Shown: one piece after another, positions 4,704-7,005 of the stretch | Layout: every line of letters begins with the position of its first letter | How positions within the stretch are numbered: the stretch's first letter is position 1 | Origin: Myxococcota bacterium | GTDB taxonomy: Bacteria > Myxococcota_A > UBA9160 > PR03 | Assembly: GCA_030066475.1 (NCBI GenBank) | Contig: JASJBO010000374.1 | Coordinates: 1-7,005, forward strand | Direction of reading: 5' to 3' | Length of the DNA: 7,005 nucleotides | Made by a program: the position numbers and the translations under genes | Notes under the pieces: model-generated | What the model saw: the letters and a program-made list of their open reading frames with translations, nothing else | Databases searched by the model: none | Told to the model about the DNA's origin: nothing

Positions 4704-5987
4704 GTGGCCGACGAATCGATCCGCGAGCCCGCCCGCGACCTCCCGGTGATGCGCCGCGCCGACGTGCTGGTCGTGGGCGGCGGCTCGGCCGGCGTCTGCG
4801 CCGCCGTGGCGGCCGCGCGCGAGGGCGCCGACGTCGTGCTGGTCGAGCGCTATGGCTCGCTCGGCGGCCTCGCGACCGGCGGCCTGATCGTGCTGCTGCT
4901 GACCCTCGACGACGGCGCCGGTCGCGCCGTGATCGGCGGGCTGTGTCAGGAGGCGACCGAGCGCATGCGCGCGCGCGGCGGCGCCTTCCACCCGCCGCGC
5001 GAGGAGTGGGGCAGCCGCGACCCGGAGCTGGTGCGGCGCTACCTGCGCTGGGGCCTGATGTGGGGCAGCGCCAAGTCGCACCACCGCGTCCGCTACAGCG
5101 TCGCCTACGACCCCGAGGTGCTGCGCCAGGTGCTCTTCGACCTGGTCGGCGAGGCGCGGGTCGACCTGGTGCTGCACATGTGGGGCGCCGCCGCCCTGAT
5201 GGAGGGCGACCGGGTGCGCGGCGTCGCCTTCGAGAGCAAGCAGGGGCGCCGGGCGATCCTGGCCGACGTGGTCGTGGACGCCACCGGCGACGGCGACGTG
5301 TTCCACTCGGCGGGCTGCGCGCACGAGACCGAGCGCGTGCACCCCTGGCTGTGGTTCCGCCTCGGCGGCGTCCCCGACGTGGCCCGGGCGATCGAGGCGG
5401 CGGGCGGCTTCGAGACCCCCAACCGCGGGGTGGTGCTGTATCCGTGGGGCAGCGCCGCGGGCATCGACCGCAAGATCGACGCCACCGACCCGCGCGACCT
5501 GACCCACGCCGAGGTCGAGTGCCGCCGCATGGTGATGGAGGAGCTCGCGCGCCTGCGCACCGCCGTGCCCGAGCTGCGCGAGGCCCACCTGTGCGGGATC
5601 GCCACCCAGCTCGGCATCACCGAGAGCCGGCGGCTGTCCGGCCGCTTCGTGCTCGAGCGCCCGCACATGGACCAGCCGCACCCCGACGCGATCTGCATCA
5701 CCGGGCACTGGACCAAGTACGGCGCGGTCTACGCGATTCCGTACGCCAGCCTGCTGCCCCGCGAGACGCGCAACCTGCTGGTCGCGGGCCGCTGCATCTC
5801 GGTCGACCACCGCGTCCACCACGCCACCAAGGAGATCCCCGCCTGCATGGCGGTGGGGCAGGCCGCGGGGATCGCGGCGGCGCTGGCGGCGGGGCAGGGC
5901 GGAGAGGTCGCCGCGGTCGATGTGCGCGAGCTGCAGCAGCGGATCCGGAAGGCGGGCGGCCTGCTCGACTACTTCGACTCCGCGTAG
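4704..5987 (+). CDS. FAD-dependent oxidoreductase, PF12831 (FAD_oxidored) type
   Basis: This 427-residue flavoprotein has V-L-V-V-G-G-G-S-A-G (Gly25, Gly27, Gly30) and Glu48 of the dinucleotide-binding fold, then Y-G-S-L-G-G-L-A-T-G-G. Around residues 188-198 lies V-V-D-A-T-G-D-G-D-V, the second FAD contact typical of PF12831. Further motifs are I-T-E-S-R-R-L-S-G-R-F, N-L-L-V-A-G-R-C-I-S (from about 357) and M-A-V-G-Q-A-A-G-I-A-A-A-L-A (from 382). Family members are flavin oxidases or dehydrogenases of mostly unknown substrate. GTG 4704 is preferred to ATG 4749 because A-R-D-L-P-V directly before the dinucleotide fold looks conserved; the upstream open frame overlaps the transpeptidase gene and is not a start. 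A 2OG/Fe(II) oxygenase gene follows after 42 bp on the same strand, so the two probably share a transcript and a pathway. Confidence 0.88.
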   Translation: MADESIREPARDLPVMRRADVLVVGGGSAGVCAAVAAAREGADVVLVERYGSLGGLATGGLIVLLLTLDDGAGRAVIGGLCQEATERMRARGGAFHPPREEWGSRDPELVRRYLRWGLMWGSAKSHHRVRYSVAYDPEVLRQVLFDLVGEARVDLVLHMWGAAALMEGDRVRGVAFESKQGRRAILADVVVDATGDGDVFHSAGCAHETERVHPWLWFRLGGVPDVARAIEAAGGFETPNRGVVLYPWGSAAGIDRKIDATDPRDLTHAEVECRRMVMEELARLRTAVPELREAHLCGIATQLGITESRRLSGRFVLERPHMDQPHPDAICITGHWTKYGAVYAIPYASLLPRETRNLLVAGRCISVDHRVHHATKEIPACMAVGQAAGIAAALAAGQGGEVAAVDVRELQQRIRKAGGLLDYFDSA

Positions 5988-6017
5988 GCTGGGCTACCGT
6001 GGTGGGCCGCAGCGAGC

Positions 6018-6023
6018 GGGAGG
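6018..6023 (+). promoter_or_regulatory. Shine-Dalgarno GGGAGG for the oxygenase gene
   Basis: GGGAGG lies 6 nt before ATG 6030 and fixes the start of the oxygenase. A TACCGT hexamer (5995-6000) in the same 42-bp gap fits T-A-n-n-n-T and might give an additional internal promoter, but read-through from the FAD gene is simpler. Confidence 0.65.
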
Positions 6024-6029
6024 CGGTCC

Positions 6030-6854
6030 ATGCGCAGTGCGCCCGACCTGATCGACATCGACCGCTATCCGGTGGATCGTCTCGACGCGCCGGATGGCCG
6101 CGCCCTGGTCGAACGCTGCCGCGAGCAGCTGCGCCGGGCGGGGGCCTGCGAGCTCCCGGGCTTCGTGCGGCCCGCGGTGGTGGCGGAGCTCGCGCGCGAG
6201 GCGACCGCGCTGGCGCCGCTCGCGCACCACCACGAGGGCAAGGCGACCCCCTACCTCGAGCTGCCCGACGCGTCCTGGCCGGAGGACCACCCGCGCAAGG
6301 CCTGGAACCCGTTCTCGCTGGCCGCGCTCGCCTACGATCGGATCCCGGCAGAGTCGGCCCTGCACCTCCTCTACGACTGGGACCCGCTCAAGACGTTCGT
6401 CGCCGCGGCGCTCGGCAAGACCGAGCTGTTCCGCTACGCGGACCCGCTCGGCGCCCTCAGCCTCAACGTGATGGAGGACGGCGACGAGTGCGAGTGGCAC
6501 TTCGACCAGGCCGACTTCGTGGTCTCGATCGCGCTCCAGGATGCGGAGACGGGCGGCGACTTCCTCTACGCACCGCTGGTGCGCAGTCCCGTAGACGAGA
6601 ACTACGCCGGCGTCGCGCAGGTGCTGGCCGGCGAGACCGAGCCCACCCGCATCCCGATGACGCCGGGCACTCTGTTGCTGTTCGAGGGCCGTCACTCGAT
6701 CCACTGCGTCTCGCCGACCGCGGGGCCGACGCCGCGCCTGGTCGCGCTGCTCGCCTACGACACGAAGCCCGGCACCTGCGCCAGCGAGCTGCTCCAGCAG
6801 TCGCGCTACGGGCGCACCTTGCGGCCGCAAGCGCCCGGAGGGCGCGCGCAGTGA
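6030..6854 (+). CDS. 2-oxoglutarate/Fe(II) oxygenase, HalD/BesD ('ArpA')-like, with HxD triad
   Basis: This 274-residue protein has the double-stranded beta-helix signature of Fe(II)/2-oxoglutarate enzymes: L-S-L-N-V-M-E-D-G-D-E-C-E-W-H-F-D (His157-x-Asp159), D-F-V-V-S-I-A-L-Q, G-G-D-F-L-Y-A-P-L-V-R-S, P-G-T-L-L-L-F-E-G-R-H-S-I-H-C-V-S-P (distal His225) and T-P-R-L-V-A-L-L-A-Y (Arg236, expected to bind the 2OG carboxylate). The pattern resembles proteins annotated as ArpA or HalD/BesD-family. In BesD-type amino-acid halogenases the Asp of HxD is Gly; here Asp159 is present, so hydroxylation or another oxygenation is predicted. The recognisable protein ends near Y-G-R-T (residue 263). The last 11 residues, L-R-P-Q-A-P-G-G-R-A-Q, and the stop run into the 51-bp repeat. 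The substrate is unknown; the co-directional FAD enzyme 42 bp upstream is a likely partner. Confidence 0.88.
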   Translation: MRSAPDLIDIDRYPVDRLDAPDGRALVERCREQLRRAGACELPGFVRPAVVAELAREATALAPLAHHHEGKATPYLELPDASWPEDHPRKAWNPFSLAALAYDRIPAESALHLLYDWDPLKTFVAAALGKTELFRYADPLGALSLNVMEDGDECEWHFDQADFVVSIALQDAETGGDFLYAPLVRSPVDENYAGVAQVLAGETEPTRIPMTPGTLLLFEGRHSIHCVSPTAGPTPRLVALLAYDTKPGTCASELLQQSRYGRTLRPQAPGGRAQ

Positions 6855-7005
6855 GGCGAAGCCGAACGAAGTCAGACGCAAGCGCCCGGAGGGCGCGCGC
6901 AGTGAGGCGAAGCCGAACGAAGTCAGACGCAAGCGCCCGGAGGGCGCGCGCAGTGAGGCGAAGCCGAACGAAGTCAGACGCAAGCGCCCGGAGGGCGCGC
7001 GCAGT
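6826..7005. repeat. 51-bp perfect tandem repeat, at least 3.5 copies
   Basis: Units start at 6826, 6877, 6928 and 6979; the fourth is cut by the window edge after 27 bp. The copies show no differences. Each unit begins CGCAAGCGCCCGGAGGGCGC and contains a perfect hairpin, GCGCCC-GGA-GGGCGC (first copy 6831-6845). The length is 17 codons, so reading frames persist through the array: two plus-strand frames (one reads RKRPEGARSEAKPNEVR) and two minus-strand frames (one reads LTSFGFASLRAPSGRLR) are open, while the oxygenase frame meets TGA in the first unit. There are no spacers, so it is not CRISPR. Whether it is a noncoding minisatellite-like array or part of a repeat family across the genome cannot be seen here. 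Confidence 0.95.

Noticed and set aside
6030..6854. Radical halogenase (BesD/HalD function)
   Set aside because: The iron triad contains Asp159 (H-F-D). Halogenases of this type have Gly at that position to bind chloride.
5994..6983. Minus-strand 329-aa open frame beginning with repeats of LTSFGFASLRAPSGRLR
   Set aside because: It is antisense to the well-supported oxygenase, and its non-repeat part has no recognisable domain. Open minus frames are expected at this GC content.
6826..7005. CRISPR array
   Set aside because: The 51-bp units are contiguous and identical with no variable spacers, and no cas gene is visible.

Overview
The window is about 7 kb of very GC-rich, gene-dense DNA from a Gram-negative (diderm) bacterium. 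The envelope genes show this: a TonB C-terminal domain, two lipoprotein-type signal peptides, a small Lpp-like alanine-rich lipoprotein, two L,D-transpeptidases and a PEP-CTERM sorting tail. PEP-CTERM tails, a GC-saturated third codon position and few Shine-Dalgarno sites suggest a high-GC proteobacterial or myxobacterial-type ('deltaproteobacterial') genome. That placement is an inference; no marker gene settles it.

Layout. (1) 1-263, +: end of a TonB-family protein, cut by the window edge. (2) 315-527, -: an orphan PEP-CTERM tail with no protein body, facing the TonB gene. (3) 528-1291, -: a two-gene unit in which a minimal AbiEii-like nucleotidyltransferase overlaps by ATGA a 76-residue partner ending in GADFRL, resembling nucleotidyltransferase toxin/antitoxin-type pairs. 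(4) 1411-2526, +: a DAO-family FAD oxidoreductase, possibly read from a leaderless mRNA. (5) 2682-4537: an envelope cluster with a small Lpp-like lipoprotein (+), a convergent LysM + YkuD L,D-transpeptidase (-) of the Lpp-attaching type, and a divergent lipoprotein-type L,D-transpeptidase (+) whose start lies 19 bp from that of its neighbour. (6) 4538-4703: a short gap with a possible second, degraded PEP-CTERM tail on the minus strand. (7) 4704-6854, +: a probable operon of a PF12831-type FAD oxidoreductase and a 2-oxoglutarate/Fe(II) oxygenase that looks like a HalD/BesD relative but keeps the hydroxylase-type HxD triad. (8) 6826-7005: a 51-bp tandem repeat with at least 3.5 copies. It runs off the window and supplies the last codons and the stop of the oxygenase gene.

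How the parts fit. The Lpp-like protein and the ErfK/YbiS-type L,D-transpeptidase are a plausible substrate and enzyme: the lipoprotein ends in Arg-Lys, like Lpp, whose terminal lysine is joined to peptidoglycan by such enzymes. The second transpeptidase may remodel 3-3 crosslinks or act on the same tether. The FAD enzyme and the oxygenase probably act on one small molecule, which the sequence does not identify. No complete mobile element, CRISPR array, tRNA or rRNA was seen. The nucleotidyltransferase unit beside a truncated PEP-CTERM gene, and the tandem repeat at the other end, are the clearest signs of rearrangement.
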